From positions 558,001-622,000 of the forward strand of contig CAVTIC010000007.1 in NCBI GenBank assembly GCA_963734685.1: 64,000 nucleotides of DNA, read 5' to 3'. Made by a program: the position numbers and the translations under genes. Position 1 is the stretch's first letter; every line of letters starts with the position of its first letter. This document shows positions 37,034 through 45,882 of this stretch, piece after piece. The DNA is from JAOUEA01 sp963734685 (lineage in GTDB: Bacteria > Actinomycetota > UBA4738 > HRBIN12). The notes below the pieces were generated by a model, which saw only the letters and a program-made list of their open reading frames with translations, did no database searches and was not told the DNA's origin.

Positions 37034-37039
37034 TAGCCT
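37034..37039 (+). promoter_or_regulatory. -10 box (TAGCCT) of the P2-type ATPase gene
   Basis: TAGCCT ends 9 nt before the ATG at 37049. A second TAGGAT overlaps the start codon. No Shine-Dalgarno sequence. Confidence 0.45.
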
Positions 37040-37048
37040 GGCCGTAGG

Positions 37049-39658
37049 ATGCTCGCGACCGAGGTCACCGGCCTGGGACGCGCCGAGGCAACCGCGCGCT
37101 TGCGACGCGACGGGCCGAACGAACTGCCGGCTCCTCGCGGTGTGCCGTGGTGGCGGCGTCTCCTGGGGCAGCTGTTCCACTTCTTCGCCGTGATGCTCTG
37201 GGTCGCAGCCGTGCTCGCGGTGATCGCGGGTCTCCCGCAGCTCGCGGTCGCGATCGCCGCAGTGGTGGTCCTGAACGCGTGCTTCGCGTTCGTCCAGGAA
37301 CGTCGCGCCGACCGGGCCGCCGGGGAACTGCGCGATCTGCTGCCGCGGCGAGCGAGGGTGATCCGCGACGGCGAGGAGATGGAGATCGACGCGGCGGAGC
37401 TCGTGCTCGACGACCTCGTCGTGTTGGAAGCAGGTGACCGCATCTCGGCCGATCTCATGGTCGCCGAGGCGCACGCACTCCGCGTGGACACATCGACCCT
37501 GACCGGGGAGAGCGATCCCGCGTCGCTCGAGGAGGGCGACCACGCCTTCGCCGGCACGTTCCTCACCGAGGGCGAGGCTCGTGGTGTCGTGTCGGCGACA
37601 GGGGAGCGGACCAGGCTCGCCGGCATCGCACGGCTCGCGTCGGGGCCGTCGCCCGTCCCCCCGCTCGTGGATGAGCTGCGGCGGGTGGTTCGGACGATCT
37701 CGATCGTCGCGCTCGCCGTCGGCCTGGGGTTCTTCGTCGTCTCACTGTCGCTCGGGACCGACCCCGGTGACGGCTTCCTGTTCGCGGTCGGCGTGACGGT
37801 GGCGCTCGTGCCCGAGGCGCTGCTCCCCACCGTGACGCTCTCGCTCGCGATCGGCGCGCAACGCATGGCGGCGCGCAATGCGCTCGTCCGCCGCCTCGAG
37901 TCGGTGGAGACCTTGGGCTCCACCACGTTCGTGTGCACCGACAAGACCGGCACCCTCACCCGGAACGAGCTCACGGCCGTCGAGGTCTGGACGCCCGTCG
38001 GCCGAGCGACGGTGATCGGCTCCGGCTACGACCCGGCGGGCACCGTCGAGGCGGCTGGGCCGGCCGGCGCCGCAGTTGGCCGGTTGGCGCGAGCTGCCGC
38101 CAGATGCTCCACCGGACGGGTGGCGTTCCGTGACGATCAGTGGATCGCCGTTGGCGACCCGCTCGACGCCGCGATCGACGCACTCGCCCGCCGCGCCGGT
38201 GTCGACCCCGACGACGATCGCCGCCGGCACCCGGACGTTCGGCGGTTCCCATTCGATCCGCGTCGCAAGCGCATGTCGGTGGTGGTCGATCACGAGGTGT
38301 TCGTGAAGGGAGCGTCCGACGGCCTGCTTCCGCTCTGCGAGTTCGAGCCTGCGGTCGAACCTGCGCTGCGATCGATGACGGAACGAGGCCTTCGAGTGAT
38401 CGCCGTCGCGACCCGGAGCCTCCGCGACGAGCGCCCCGAGGCGCTCGGCCGTGATGCGGCCGAGCGCGACCTCGAGCTCCTCGGGTTGGTGGGATTGCAG
38501 GACCCACCGCGACCCGAGGTCGCAGGTGCGATCGCGACCTGCCGCGGCGCCGGCGTGCGCGTGGCGATGATCACCGGCGACCATCCTCGGACCGCGGTCG
38601 CGGTCGCCCGCCAGACGGGGCTGATCCTGGGAGAGCCCACGGTGATCGAGGGGTCGGATCTGCCGCTCGACGATCGTGAGCTTGGCGAGGCGGTCGACCG
38701 CGACGGCATCGTGCTTGCGCGGGTCGAACCGGAGGACAAGCTCCGCATCGCCCGCGCCCTGCGTGCTCGTGGCCACGTCGTGGCGATGACCGGCGACGGC
38801 GTCAACGACGCGCCGGCCCTCCGGGAGGCCGATATCGGCGTGGCGATGGGGCGCTCGGGCACCGACGTCGCGCGCGAGGCCGCGGACCTCGTCCTGCTCG
38901 ACGACGACTTCGCCACCATCGTGGCGGCGATCGAGCACGGGCGTGGCATCTATGCGAACGTCCGACGGTTCCTCACCTACCACCTCACCGACAACGTCGC
39001 CGAGGTCACGCCCTTCGTGGTGTGGGCTCTGTCGGGGGGGTCGGTGCCGCTGGCACTCGGGGTGCTGCAGATCCTCGCGCTCGACATCGGCACCGACACG
39101 CTCGCCGCCACGGCCCTCGGGGCTGAGCGTCCCGAGGGGCGCGTGCTGATGGGGCCGCCCGACCGCGACCGGCTCCTCAACGGTGCCGTGGCCCGGCGGG
39201 CGTTCGGCGTGCTCGGGCCGACCGAGGCGATCATGTCGATGGCCGCGTTCGTCGCGACGTTCCTCGTGGCGGGGTGGCGCCCCGGCGAGCCGTTCCCCGG
39301 CGGCGACGTGTTGCTGCAGGCGTCGGGCGCGGCGTTCGCGGGGGTGGTGATCGCCCAGACCGCGAACGCGTGGGCGTGCCGAAGCACGACGCGGTGGCCG
39401 GGCTCGCTGGGCTGGTTCTCCAACCGCCTGCTCGTATGGGGCAAATGCGCGGAGCTCGTGATGGCCGCTGCGTTCCTCGTCGTGCCGGTGCTCGCGTCGC
39501 TGCTCGGTCAGGCCGTGCCCACGGCTGTCGGTTGGGCCGTCGCGCTCCTCGCGGCACCCGCCGTGCTCGCGGTCGACGCGGTCGACAAGGCGTTCAGACG
39601 CAGGCGGTCGGCGGTCAACCGTCCGAGCGTTGGAGCCGTGATCAGACCGGGAAGCTGA
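37049..39658 (+). CDS. Cation-transporting P-type ATPase (P2-like)
   Basis: 869 residues. N-terminal cation-ATPase domain (GLGRAEATARLRRDGPNELP), TGES actuator loop in TSTLTGESDP, membrane motif VALVPEALLPTVTLS, phosphorylation site D298KTGTLT, and hinge TGDGVNDAPALREADIGVAM. The PEALLP motif in helix 4 is that of P2-type pumps (Ca2+, Na+/K+, H+ relatives), not the CPC/CPH of heavy-metal pumps. The transported ion cannot be assigned safely. Ends overlapping the convergent DUF1996 gene by 17 nt. Confidence 0.9.
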   Translation: MLATEVTGLGRAEATARLRRDGPNELPAPRGVPWWRRLLGQLFHFFAVMLWVAAVLAVIAGLPQLAVAIAAVVVLNACFAFVQERRADRAAGELRDLLPRRARVIRDGEEMEIDAAELVLDDLVVLEAGDRISADLMVAEAHALRVDTSTLTGESDPASLEEGDHAFAGTFLTEGEARGVVSATGERTRLAGIARLASGPSPVPPLVDELRRVVRTISIVALAVGLGFFVVSLSLGTDPGDGFLFAVGVTVALVPEALLPTVTLSLAIGAQRMAARNALVRRLESVETLGSTTFVCTDKTGTLTRNELTAVEVWTPVGRATVIGSGYDPAGTVEAAGPAGAAVGRLARAAARCSTGRVAFRDDQWIAVGDPLDAAIDALARRAGVDPDDDRRRHPDVRRFPFDPRRKRMSVVVDHEVFVKGASDGLLPLCEFEPAVEPALRSMTERGLRVIAVATRSLRDERPEALGRDAAERDLELLGLVGLQDPPRPEVAGAIATCRGAGVRVAMITGDHPRTAVAVARQTGLILGEPTVIEGSDLPLDDRELGEAVDRDGIVLARVEPEDKLRIARALRARGHVVAMTGDGVNDAPALREADIGVAMGRSGTDVAREAADLVLLDDDFATIVAAIEHGRGIYANVRRFLTYHLTDNVAEVTPFVVWALSGGSVPLALGVLQILALDIGTDTLAATALGAERPEGRVLMGPPDRDRLLNGAVARRAFGVLGPTEAIMSMAAFVATFLVAGWRPGEPFPGGDVLLQASGAAFAGVVIAQTANAWACRSTTRWPGSLGWFSNRLLVWGKCAELVMAAAFLVVPVLASLLGQAVPTAVGWAVALLAAPAVLAVDAVDKAFRRRRSAVNRPSVGAVIRPGS

Positions 39659-40517
39659 GGCCGGTCTTCGACTTGAAGTTGGCGTCCGTCATGCCCGCGC
39701 ATGTCTTCCCTGCGTTCAAGCAGGAGTTCACGAGGATCTCGAGCGCGCCCTGGTTCCACGTGTTCCAGAAGTCGGCGTGCAGGCTCTGGCCCGCGGTGGT
39801 TCCGAAGAACATGTCCGACGAGACGCTGTACCCGGGGCCGCCCGCCGTGTTCCACGTGAAGTGCAGCGAAAGCCTCGGCAGGCGGATCGGGTGCGTCGCT
39901 GGGCACTTCGAACCGATCGGGTAAGCGACGTGGCTGCGGTGATCGAAGGAGTCGGTTTGTCCGTTCCCGCAACTTGGGAAGACGATGTGTGCCTTCACGA
40001 ACTTCTTCCCGGCGCTCGCGCAGGTGGGGATCGTCGGCAGGTAGGTCGTGTCGTCGCACCCCCACCCGAGCACCTTCGCGGTACCGGTCGGGGTGGTCGA
40101 ATAGCCGGCGACCATCCGGAAGTCCGGTGGGAAAGCCGTGATCGTCTGGCCTTTCGCCGACGTGGCGCGATAGTACGCGGTGGCGCGGAGGAGCGGCACC
40201 GGAGTGGTGCCGTCCGGAGCGAGCAGCGCCGGCGCCCAGTACCCGGCGGTGTCGGCCGAGAGAGGGCATGACGTGGTCCCGAGGACCATGTCGGCCAAGG
40301 TGCTGCTCGCGTTCGTGGTCTCGTTCCCGAAGAACTGGTGCAGATGGCTCATGCCCATCTGGTTGGGCATGACGATCGGATCGTCGGGCTTGAGGCCGGC
40401 GTCCGTGCAGCCGGTGATCGAGAACACACCCTCTCCGGCCGAGGCGGGGATGGCCGAGACGCCGATCAGCGCGGCGGTGAACACGAGTGTGACTGAGAGT
40501 CCGACGGTCCGCTTCAT
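39642..40517 (-). CDS. Secreted DUF1996 domain protein
   Basis: 291 residues with a clean signal peptide (cleavage after ASA, residue 27). The mature domain holds the DUF1996 features MGMSHLHQFFGN, WAPALLAPDGTTPVPL, YYR, KAHIVFPSCGNGQ, HVAYPIGSKCPATHPIRLP and SLHFTW, with several Cys probably in disulfides. The family is known from fungi and actinobacteria, usually secreted, often near carbohydrate enzymes; the reaction is unknown. Strong GGAGGTG ribosome site before the ATG. The His-rich HLHQFF motif could bind metal. Confidence 0.85.
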   Translation of the reverse strand: MKRTVGLSVTLVFTAALIGVSAIPASAGEGVFSITGCTDAGLKPDDPIVMPNQMGMSHLHQFFGNETTNASSTLADMVLGTTSCPLSADTAGYWAPALLAPDGTTPVPLLRATAYYRATSAKGQTITAFPPDFRMVAGYSTTPTGTAKVLGWGCDDTTYLPTIPTCASAGKKFVKAHIVFPSCGNGQTDSFDHRSHVAYPIGSKCPATHPIRLPRLSLHFTWNTAGGPGYSVSSDMFFGTTAGQSLHADFWNTWNQGALEILVNSCLNAGKTCAGMTDANFKSKTGLSFPV

Positions 40518-40704
40518 GCACACACCTCCGGGGGTGAAGGGTCGGGGGGACGGTCCCATGGACCTGTGCAGCGGGCAGTTCCTATGTGGCTCGACCCTAC
40601 GACGCCCGAGGGGGCATGTCGAATCCATTCACGGTCCATTCGTCGTCCGTTGGTTGTGTCCGGCCAACGACCATGCTCCGGGACGCTCCTGAGCCCTATC
40701 GGGT

Positions 40705-41243
40705 TCGCTCGCGATCTGCGCCTTCGGCGGTTTGCGTCGTTCCGAAGCGCTCGCGCTCAGATGGCGCGACGTGGACATAGACCGGAAGGTGCTCTACGTC
40801 CGGCAGGCCGCGACGTTCACCGGGCGTAGGTCAGCTTCACCAGGCCGAAGTCGCGAGACTCGGAGCGAGCCGCGCCTTGGCCCGCAGCTGGTCGAGGTCC
40901 TGCGCCAGGCGAAGCGGGAGCAAGCCGAACGTCGGCTCGCCCTCGGTGAGGGATGGCTCGACTACGACCTCACGCACCCTCGAAAACCGGAGCCCCGCTG
41001 CATCCGGAACGGCTGAGCCGCGCTTTCCGCCAGCTCGCTCGCCGTCTCGGCTTGCAGGTGCGCTTGCACGACCTCAGACACGCAGCAATCATGCTCCAAC
41101 TCGCGGCAGTGGTCCCGCTCGCCATCGTCTCGGCCGTCGCGGGTCACAGCTCGGTCGCGTTCACCGCCCGCCAGTACGGACACTTGCAGCCGGATCACTT
41201 GCGAGAAGCGGCCGACGCGATGGAGGCCGCGTACCGGGGCTAG
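40705..41243 (+). pseudogene. Tyrosine recombinase (phage-type integrase) remnant
   Basis: Only the catalytic C-terminal domain is recognisable and it is spread over different frames. First Arg in FGGLRRSEALALRWRDVD (from 40708), middle part KSRDSERAAP then LGPQLVEVLRQAKREQAERR, then HDLRHAA, GHSSVAFTA and RQYGHL with His and the nucleophile Tyr. At least three frame changes and no N-terminal DNA-binding domain. It lies 0.7 kb from the 3' side of tRNA-Glu, the usual attachment site for such integrases. Probably the residue of an old integrated element. Confidence 0.8.
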
Positions 41244-41364
41244 GCTAAAGGCGCGTGTAGCGCACCCGGCAGCCTGACACCGATCCGGCGGGTGAGGCTG
41301 GCAACACCCCCGAGCAGCCATCAGCCTTATGTACTCGGTCGGTGTCTCGGCCTACGCTCGGTGC

Positions 41365-41880
41365 ATGAAGCGTGGGACTTGGGTGGTCGTCGGAGTCGCC
41401 TTGGTCCTCGGCTTCATCGCTGGCTTCGTCGACGCCGGTATAGACGACGAATCACAGCCCGTGGGGACCGCAGTCGGTTCCTGCCCTCCCCTCGACGCCG
41501 AAGCCATCGACGCCATGAACGCGGCATTGTTCCCCTGGAGAGGTCTCTCCTTTGGATTGGCCCACTGGATCCGCGACCTTCATGGTCCTTTGAACGGACT
41601 GGCCATCATCAGGGCCGAGGTCGATGGACCCGGTTTCGAGGGCGCTGGGGACGTGTCGCTCTGGGCTACGGGACCTGGACGGACGGGGACGTTTCCTGGA
41701 TTCTTCCTGTATTCGCTGAATCCGATTGCGAGGCGGGTCGAGGGCCGCGCGACATTCCCTGGGAGCAGGCTCAGAGAGGTCGTGGACGACGGCAAGCCGG
41801 TCTACGACCCGAGGGTTATTCGGTCTATTGCCCCGGTCGTCGCCGCCTCGTGCATCGAATCGCCTGCCCAGGGGAGCTAG
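41365..41880 (+). CDS. Hypothetical protein with N-terminal membrane segment
   Basis: 171 residues from ATG at 41365. N-terminal anchor or signal (TWVVVGVALVLGFIAGFVDA), then an acidic mature part with two Cys (VGSCPPLDAE and AASCIESP) that could form a disulfide. No family recognised. Base composition looks less GC-rich than the neighbours. It sits between the integrase remnant and tRNA-Glu, so it may be cargo of the lost element. A start 12 codons upstream is possible. Confidence 0.55.
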   Translation: MKRGTWVVVGVALVLGFIAGFVDAGIDDESQPVGTAVGSCPPLDAEAIDAMNAALFPWRGLSFGLAHWIRDLHGPLNGLAIIRAEVDGPGFEGAGDVSLWATGPGRTGTFPGFFLYSLNPIARRVEGRATFPGSRLREVVDDGKPVYDPRVIRSIAPVVAASCIESPAQGS

Positions 41881-41965
41881 GATGGGGACCAGACGGGGGG
41901 AACGAGGCCGGGGAACGCACATCGGCCTCCGTCTTTCGTGAGCGTTCCCGCAGGTCAGCGGCTGG

Positions 41966-42038
41966 TAGTCCCAACGGGATTTGAACCCGTGTCTCCACCT
42001 TGAGAGGGTGGTGTCCTAGGCCCCTAGACGATGGGACC
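41966..42038 (-). tRNA. tRNA-Glu (CTC anticodon)
   Basis: 73 nt on the minus strand. Acceptor stem GGTCCCA/TGGGACT with a G-U first pair and discriminator A; anticodon stem CCACC/GGTGG with loop CTCTCAA giving anticodon CTC; T-arm ACGGG-TTCAAAT-CCCGT. CCA is not encoded. The 3' end faces the integrase remnant. Confidence 0.93.
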
Positions 42039-42111
42039 GAGCGCCGAGCGCCTCGGTTCGGCCACCGATTCTAGAGGGTCGCTCCATCGTCGCCCACTGC
42101 AGGCCCGCGCG

Positions 42112-42117
42112 TAGGAT
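42112..42117 (+). promoter_or_regulatory. -10 box (TAGGAT) of the EamA gene
   Basis: TAGGAT ends 9 nt before the GTG at 42127; no Shine-Dalgarno sequence. Leaderless-type start. Confidence 0.45.
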
Positions 42118-42126
42118 GCGCGGACC

Positions 42127-43038
42127 GTGGACCGACGTCTCGACCTTCCCACCCTCGCGGCCTTCGCGGGCGCCGTGCTCCTCGGGAGCGCGAACATCGT
42201 CGCCGTGCAGTTCAGCAATCGTGAGCTTGAGCCCTTGTGGGGCGCCGGTGTTCGGTTCGCGGCAGCCTCGAGCGTGCTCTGTGCGATCGCGCTGGTGGGG
42301 CGCAGGCCGTTCCCGAGGGGACGGCCGCTGCGGGGCGCCCTGGTGTTCGGACTCCTCGCGTTCACCGGGGCGTATGCGTTGTTCTACGTGGGCTCGCAGC
42401 GCGTGTCGGCCGGGACGGCCGGGGTGCTGATGGCGTTGGTGCCGCTGCTCACGCTGTTGCTGGCCGCCGTGCAGGGCCTCGAACGGTGGTCGTGGCGAGG
42501 GCTGGCCGGTTCGATGCTCGCGGTCGCCGGCATCGCCGTGATCCTCTCGGGCGCTCCCGCCGGGGCGGCGCCGATCGGGTCGGTCATGCTCGTGATCGGT
42601 GCCGCCATGTGTGCCGCGCAGGCGGGCATCGTGGTGAAGCGCATCCCGCAGGCGGACGTGATCACGACGAACGGGGTCGCGATGGCGGTCGGCGCGATCC
42701 TGCTACTGACCCTGTCGTTCGGGCGGGGCGAGACACACGCGGTGCCGTCGAGTCCGTCGGTGTGGGTGGCGGTGCTCTTCCTCGCGTTCGTCGGCTCGCC
42801 GTTGCTGTTCATCCTCTACGTGTTCGTGCTGAACCGGTGGACGGCGTCTGCCGCGTCGTATCAGTTCGTGCTGTTCCCACCGGTGACGATCGTGTTGGGA
42901 GCGCTGCTCGCGGGCGAATCGATCAGTGGCGGATTGCTGCTCGGTTTGCCGCTCGTGCTCGCCGGGGTCTACGCGGGTGCCCTGCGTCAACCGAGCAGCT
43001 CGAGCAGCCGGCGGCCGGAGGCCGTGAGCTCGGAGTAG
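42127..43038 (+). CDS. EamA/DMT-family transporter
   Basis: 303 residues with ten hydrophobic segments in two EamA repeats (LLGSANIVAVQFSNRELEP ... ; second repeat from about residue 150). Drug/metabolite transporter superfamily, typically exporting amino acids or metabolites. Serine-rich cytoplasmic tail. Its last 52 nt overlap the convergent ArsR-type gene, so the two mRNAs are complementary at their ends. Confidence 0.85.
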   Translation: MDRRLDLPTLAAFAGAVLLGSANIVAVQFSNRELEPLWGAGVRFAAASSVLCAIALVGRRPFPRGRPLRGALVFGLLAFTGAYALFYVGSQRVSAGTAGVLMALVPLLTLLLAAVQGLERWSWRGLAGSMLAVAGIAVILSGAPAGAAPIGSVMLVIGAAMCAAQAGIVVKRIPQADVITTNGVAMAVGAILLLTLSFGRGETHAVPSSPSVWVAVLFLAFVGSPLLFILYVFVLNRWTASAASYQFVLFPPVTIVLGALLAGESISGGLLLGLPLVLAGVYAGALRQPSSSSSRRPEAVSSE

Positions 43039-43997
43039 ACCTCGCGTCCTTGTCGGCGGGCGTCGACCACCGCGGCGCGGCGCAGCACGCCGAGCTGCTG
43101 GGAGACCGCTGCGGGGGTCAGGTGCAGGCGGTGCGCGAGCTCGCTCGTCGTCATCGGCACGCTCAGCACCCGAAGGATGTCGGCCCGTGTGCCGCCGATC
43201 AGGTCGTCCATCGCGCCGTCGCCACGCGCATCCTCCGGCTCGTCCCAGATCTCGGCGATACCTCTGGGGGAGTACGACAAGGTCGGCTGCAGGCCGTCAC
43301 CGAGGAGCACCGCGAGGCCCGGCCAGTCGAACACGGCCGGGATCAGCACCAGCCCTCGCCCGCCGGGATCGATGTCCTCGCAGTGGTGTTTGTCGATCAC
43401 GAGCGCGTCGCCGGCCCACGACAACGATGGGTGCAGGTCGGCGAAGAGCAGCTCGGCCCCCCCGAGGGCGAGCTGGCGCGCCCGGTACGTCACGTCGGCC
43501 TCGTGCAGCGCCCGGATGCGGGGCCAGTGCGGCTCGATCGCCAGCTTCCAATACTCGTGCATCTGCTCGACCAGCCCGTCCACGAATGGGGCGGGATCCT
43601 CGAGGATCTCCTGGGTCAACGCCGGTACCGGCACCCCCTGCAGCGACTGGATCATGTGGGAGAGCTCGACGCTGATCCGCTCGGGGCCGGTGCGCGACAC
43701 CTGCTCGAGCTCGTCCTCGAACTGGGGGAACGGCGTCTCTGGCGCCGGTGTGAGGAAGTCGGGGATGTAGGGGTGCACATCCGGGCCCAGTCCCGCGGGC
43801 GGGACGACGGCGAACAGGATCGCGAGGTCACGTCCGGCGATCGCTCGCTTCGCCTCCTGCACCCATGGAAGGTGCAGGGCGTGCTTGGACGGGTCCCGCA
43901 TGGGCTTGTAGAGGCTCATGCCGAGCTCCCAGATGGGGGAGAACGCGAACCGGGTCTCGGCCAGGTCGTCGCTCGAGAGGTGGATGCTGATCGCCAT
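42987..43997 (-). CDS. ArsR-type winged-helix regulator with large N-terminal domain
   Basis: 336 residues. Residues ~1-245 form an uncharacterised domain (as in the DUF5937-type regulators: FSPIWELGMSLYKPMRDP). The C-terminal ~80 residues are an ArsR-like winged helix: TRADILRVLSVPMTTSELAHRL, LTPAAVSQQLGVLRRAAVVD. It lacks obvious metal-binding Cys motifs. A palindrome (44020-44034) lies just upstream of its start, probably its own operator. Confidence 0.8.
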   Translation of the reverse strand: MAISIHLSSDDLAETRFAFSPIWELGMSLYKPMRDPSKHALHLPWVQEAKRAIAGRDLAILFAVVPPAGLGPDVHPYIPDFLTPAPETPFPQFEDELEQVSRTGPERISVELSHMIQSLQGVPVPALTQEILEDPAPFVDGLVEQMHEYWKLAIEPHWPRIRALHEADVTYRARQLALGGAELLFADLHPSLSWAGDALVIDKHHCEDIDPGGRGLVLIPAVFDWPGLAVLLGDGLQPTLSYSPRGIAEIWDEPEDARGDGAMDDLIGGTRADILRVLSVPMTTSELAHRLHLTPAAVSQQLGVLRRAAVVDARRQGREVYSELTASGRRLLELLG

Positions 43998-44019
43998 CGA
44001 TTTCGGGTTAGCTTAAATG

Positions 44020-44034
44020 CTTCCGTATCGGAAG
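44020..44034. promoter_or_regulatory. Palindrome CTTCCG-N3-CGGAAG upstream of the ArsR-type gene
   Basis: Perfect 6-bp arms with a 3-bp spacer, 22 nt before the regulator start and next to an AT-rich stretch (GTTAGCTTAAATG) that can serve as its -10 region. Candidate autoregulatory operator. Confidence 0.5.
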
Positions 44035-44063
44035 GCAAGGCCCTAGCCTGTGCCTTGAAACGT

Positions 44064-44079
44064 TGTAGCAAACGCTACA
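44064..44079. repeat. Inverted repeat TGTAGC-N4-GCTACA
   Basis: Perfect 6-bp arms with spacer AAAC, 35 nt before the small ORF at 44115. Could be an operator or the base of a short hairpin in its leader. Confidence 0.35.
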
Positions 44080-44114
44080 GGAACGGACTGCTTCACGGAA
44101 CAGGAGGTGCAGTG

Positions 44115-44255
44115 ATGATCTTCGGTTGGGCCGAGGATGTGTTGCGCTACCGGGAGCGGGAGCTGCGGGACGCTACCGAGCGCCTCCGCAGGGGACGGCG
44201 CCGCGTGGGCCGCGTTCGCCAGGGGGTCTCTCCCGAACGCCGCCCGCACCGCTGA
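44115..44255 (+). CDS. Possible small basic protein (46 aa)
   Basis: ATG behind CAGGAGG (9 nt spacing) and downstream of an AT-rich intergenic region. MIFGWAEDVLRYRERELR then Arg-rich sequence to the stop. Hydrophobic N-terminus followed by a basic amphipathic helix. No family recognised. The good ribosome site is the main support. Confidence 0.35.
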   Translation: MIFGWAEDVLRYRERELRDATERLRRGRRRVGRVRQGVSPERRPHR

Positions 44256-44329
44256 CCATCCGGATGGCCCGGGCAGGTCGCTCACCACGGCGTCCCTGCC
44301 CCTGGCCGTTCGCCTCGAACACCGGGAAC

Positions 44330-45790
44330 CTAGTTTTCGCCTTGGTCGCGGGTGAAGCCGAGCTCCCCGTCGAACTCGAGCAGCTTCTCGATGTGCATCC
44401 AGATGTGGCGCCGGGAGATCCGAGCGAGCAGCTGGTGCACGTCCTCGTCCCAGAGGTCGCCCGGCTTCTCCGTGATGATGAACCTGCAGCGCCAGTGGTC
44501 GAGCGTGTCGGTGATCGCCCCCGTGGAGGGGTACACCTTGGTGCCGCGGCTGGAGATCATCTTCAGCTCGAGGCGTGTGCCGTGCGCGAGCTCGGTGAGC
44601 GACGCCCCGAGCTCGTCGGCCGTGAGCGGTGACTCGACGAACACGTCGAGCCCGACGACGTTCCTCTCAGTGGGCCTCACGTAGTCAGGATCTGACCGCA
44701 GCACCGGCAGCTGCAGCCGCTTCACCTCGCGCACGGTCCAGTTCTGGGTCTTCTTCCCGAGGTTGCCGATGATCGCCTCGGTGTAGGCAGTGGTCGGCGT
44801 GCCTCGGTCGTAGCCGAGCACGTCGCCGGTGAGCGTGCCGGACTCGAGCGTCACGAACACCGCGTGCTCGATCGCTGCGGCTTCCTCGAACAGACCGAGG
44901 TAGCGAAGCATCAGCACCGACGACAGGATCAGGGCGGTCGGGTTGATCACGTTCTTTCCCGCGTACTTCGGCGCGGAGCCGTGCACCGCCTCGAAGATCG
45001 CCACGTCGTTGCCGATGTTGGCGCTCGGCGCGAAACCGAGCCCGCCGATCAACGCACTGGAGAGGTCGGAGAGGATGTCGCCGTTCATGTTCGTGGTGAC
45101 GATCACCTCGTACTGCTCGGGACGCTTCACGAGCTGGTGGGCGGCGTTGTCGACGATCACGTGCCAGGACTCGACCTCCGGGTAGTCGGGCGCCACGGAC
45201 TCGAACACCCGCTTCAGGGTCCCTTCCGTGAACTTCATGATGTTCGCCTTCGTCGCGCACGCGACGCTGGCGCGGCCTTCGCTGCGCGCGTACTCGAAGG
45301 CGAAGCGCGCGATCTTCTCCGAGCCCTTGACGCTGATCAGCTTCAGAGCCTGCGCGACACCCGGCGTCTGCATGTACTCGATGCCGGCATAGAGGTCCTC
45401 GACGTTCTCCCGCACCATCACCATGTCGATGCCCCTGCCCGAGTACGGCGTGGTCACCCCCGGCATCTCCCGCACGGGCCGGACGTTCGCGTAGGTCTCG
45501 TAGAGCTTGCGCAGGGTGACGTTGGCGCTCTTCTCACCGAATCCGACGGGGGTTTCGAGCGGGCCCTTGAGCGCGACGCGCGTGCGGGCGATCGAGTCCA
45601 TCGTCTCCTGCGGCACACCCGAGGCGACGCCCCGGCGGAAGACCTCGGCCCCCGCGTCCGCCTCTTCCCAATCGATCGGCGCTCCCGTCGCATCGACGAT
45701 CGCGCGGGCTGCGGCGACCACCTCGGGGCCGATGCCGTCACCGGGGATCAGGGTCACCGGGAAGCGGGCAGGTACGTCGGTGGCGCTCAA
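44330..45790 (-). CDS. icd: Isocitrate dehydrogenase, Thermus-type (isocitrate/isopropylmalate dehydrogenase family)
   Basis: 486 residues, decarboxylating isocitrate to 2-oxoglutarate in the TCA cycle. IPGDGIGPEV start, substrate-loop KGPLETPVGFGEKSANVTLRK, RPVREMPG, metal-binding NMNGDILSDLSSALIGGLG and coenzyme region HGSAPKYAGKNVINPTA. The C-terminal extension from about residue 340 (to HIWMHIEKLLEF) matches the long Thermus/Rickettsia-type IDH. NADP use is inferred from that subgroup. It has a GGAGG site before the ATG. Confidence 0.88.
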   Translation of the reverse strand: MSATDVPARFPVTLIPGDGIGPEVVAAARAIVDATGAPIDWEEADAGAEVFRRGVASGVPQETMDSIARTRVALKGPLETPVGFGEKSANVTLRKLYETYANVRPVREMPGVTTPYSGRGIDMVMVRENVEDLYAGIEYMQTPGVAQALKLISVKGSEKIARFAFEYARSEGRASVACATKANIMKFTEGTLKRVFESVAPDYPEVESWHVIVDNAAHQLVKRPEQYEVIVTTNMNGDILSDLSSALIGGLGFAPSANIGNDVAIFEAVHGSAPKYAGKNVINPTALILSSVLMLRYLGLFEEAAAIEHAVFVTLESGTLTGDVLGYDRGTPTTAYTEAIIGNLGKKTQNWTVREVKRLQLPVLRSDPDYVRPTERNVVGLDVFVESPLTADELGASLTELAHGTRLELKMISSRGTKVYPSTGAITDTLDHWRCRFIITEKPGDLWDEDVHQLLARISRRHIWMHIEKLLEFDGELGFTRDQGEN

Positions 45791-45867
45791 TACGGGCCTC
45801 CTTGGCGCTCGGATGGTCGTTCCGTGTCATCGTATCGGGGGTCCCGAGGTGCGCGACCGGGGTCGGG

Positions 45868-45873
45868 TAGCAT
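45868..45873 (+). promoter_or_regulatory. -10 box (TAGCAT) of the first phosphoesterase
   Basis: TAGCAT ends 9 nt before the ATG at 45883. No Shine-Dalgarno sequence; leaderless type. It may serve the first two phosphoesterases, which overlap. Confidence 0.5.
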
Positions 45874-45882
45874 GCTGACCCC

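Noticed and set aside
40518..40705. Attachment-site copy (direct repeat of the tRNA-Glu 3' end) to bound the integrated element
   Set aside because: No clear match to the tRNA 3' end was found by eye; a computed search would be needed.
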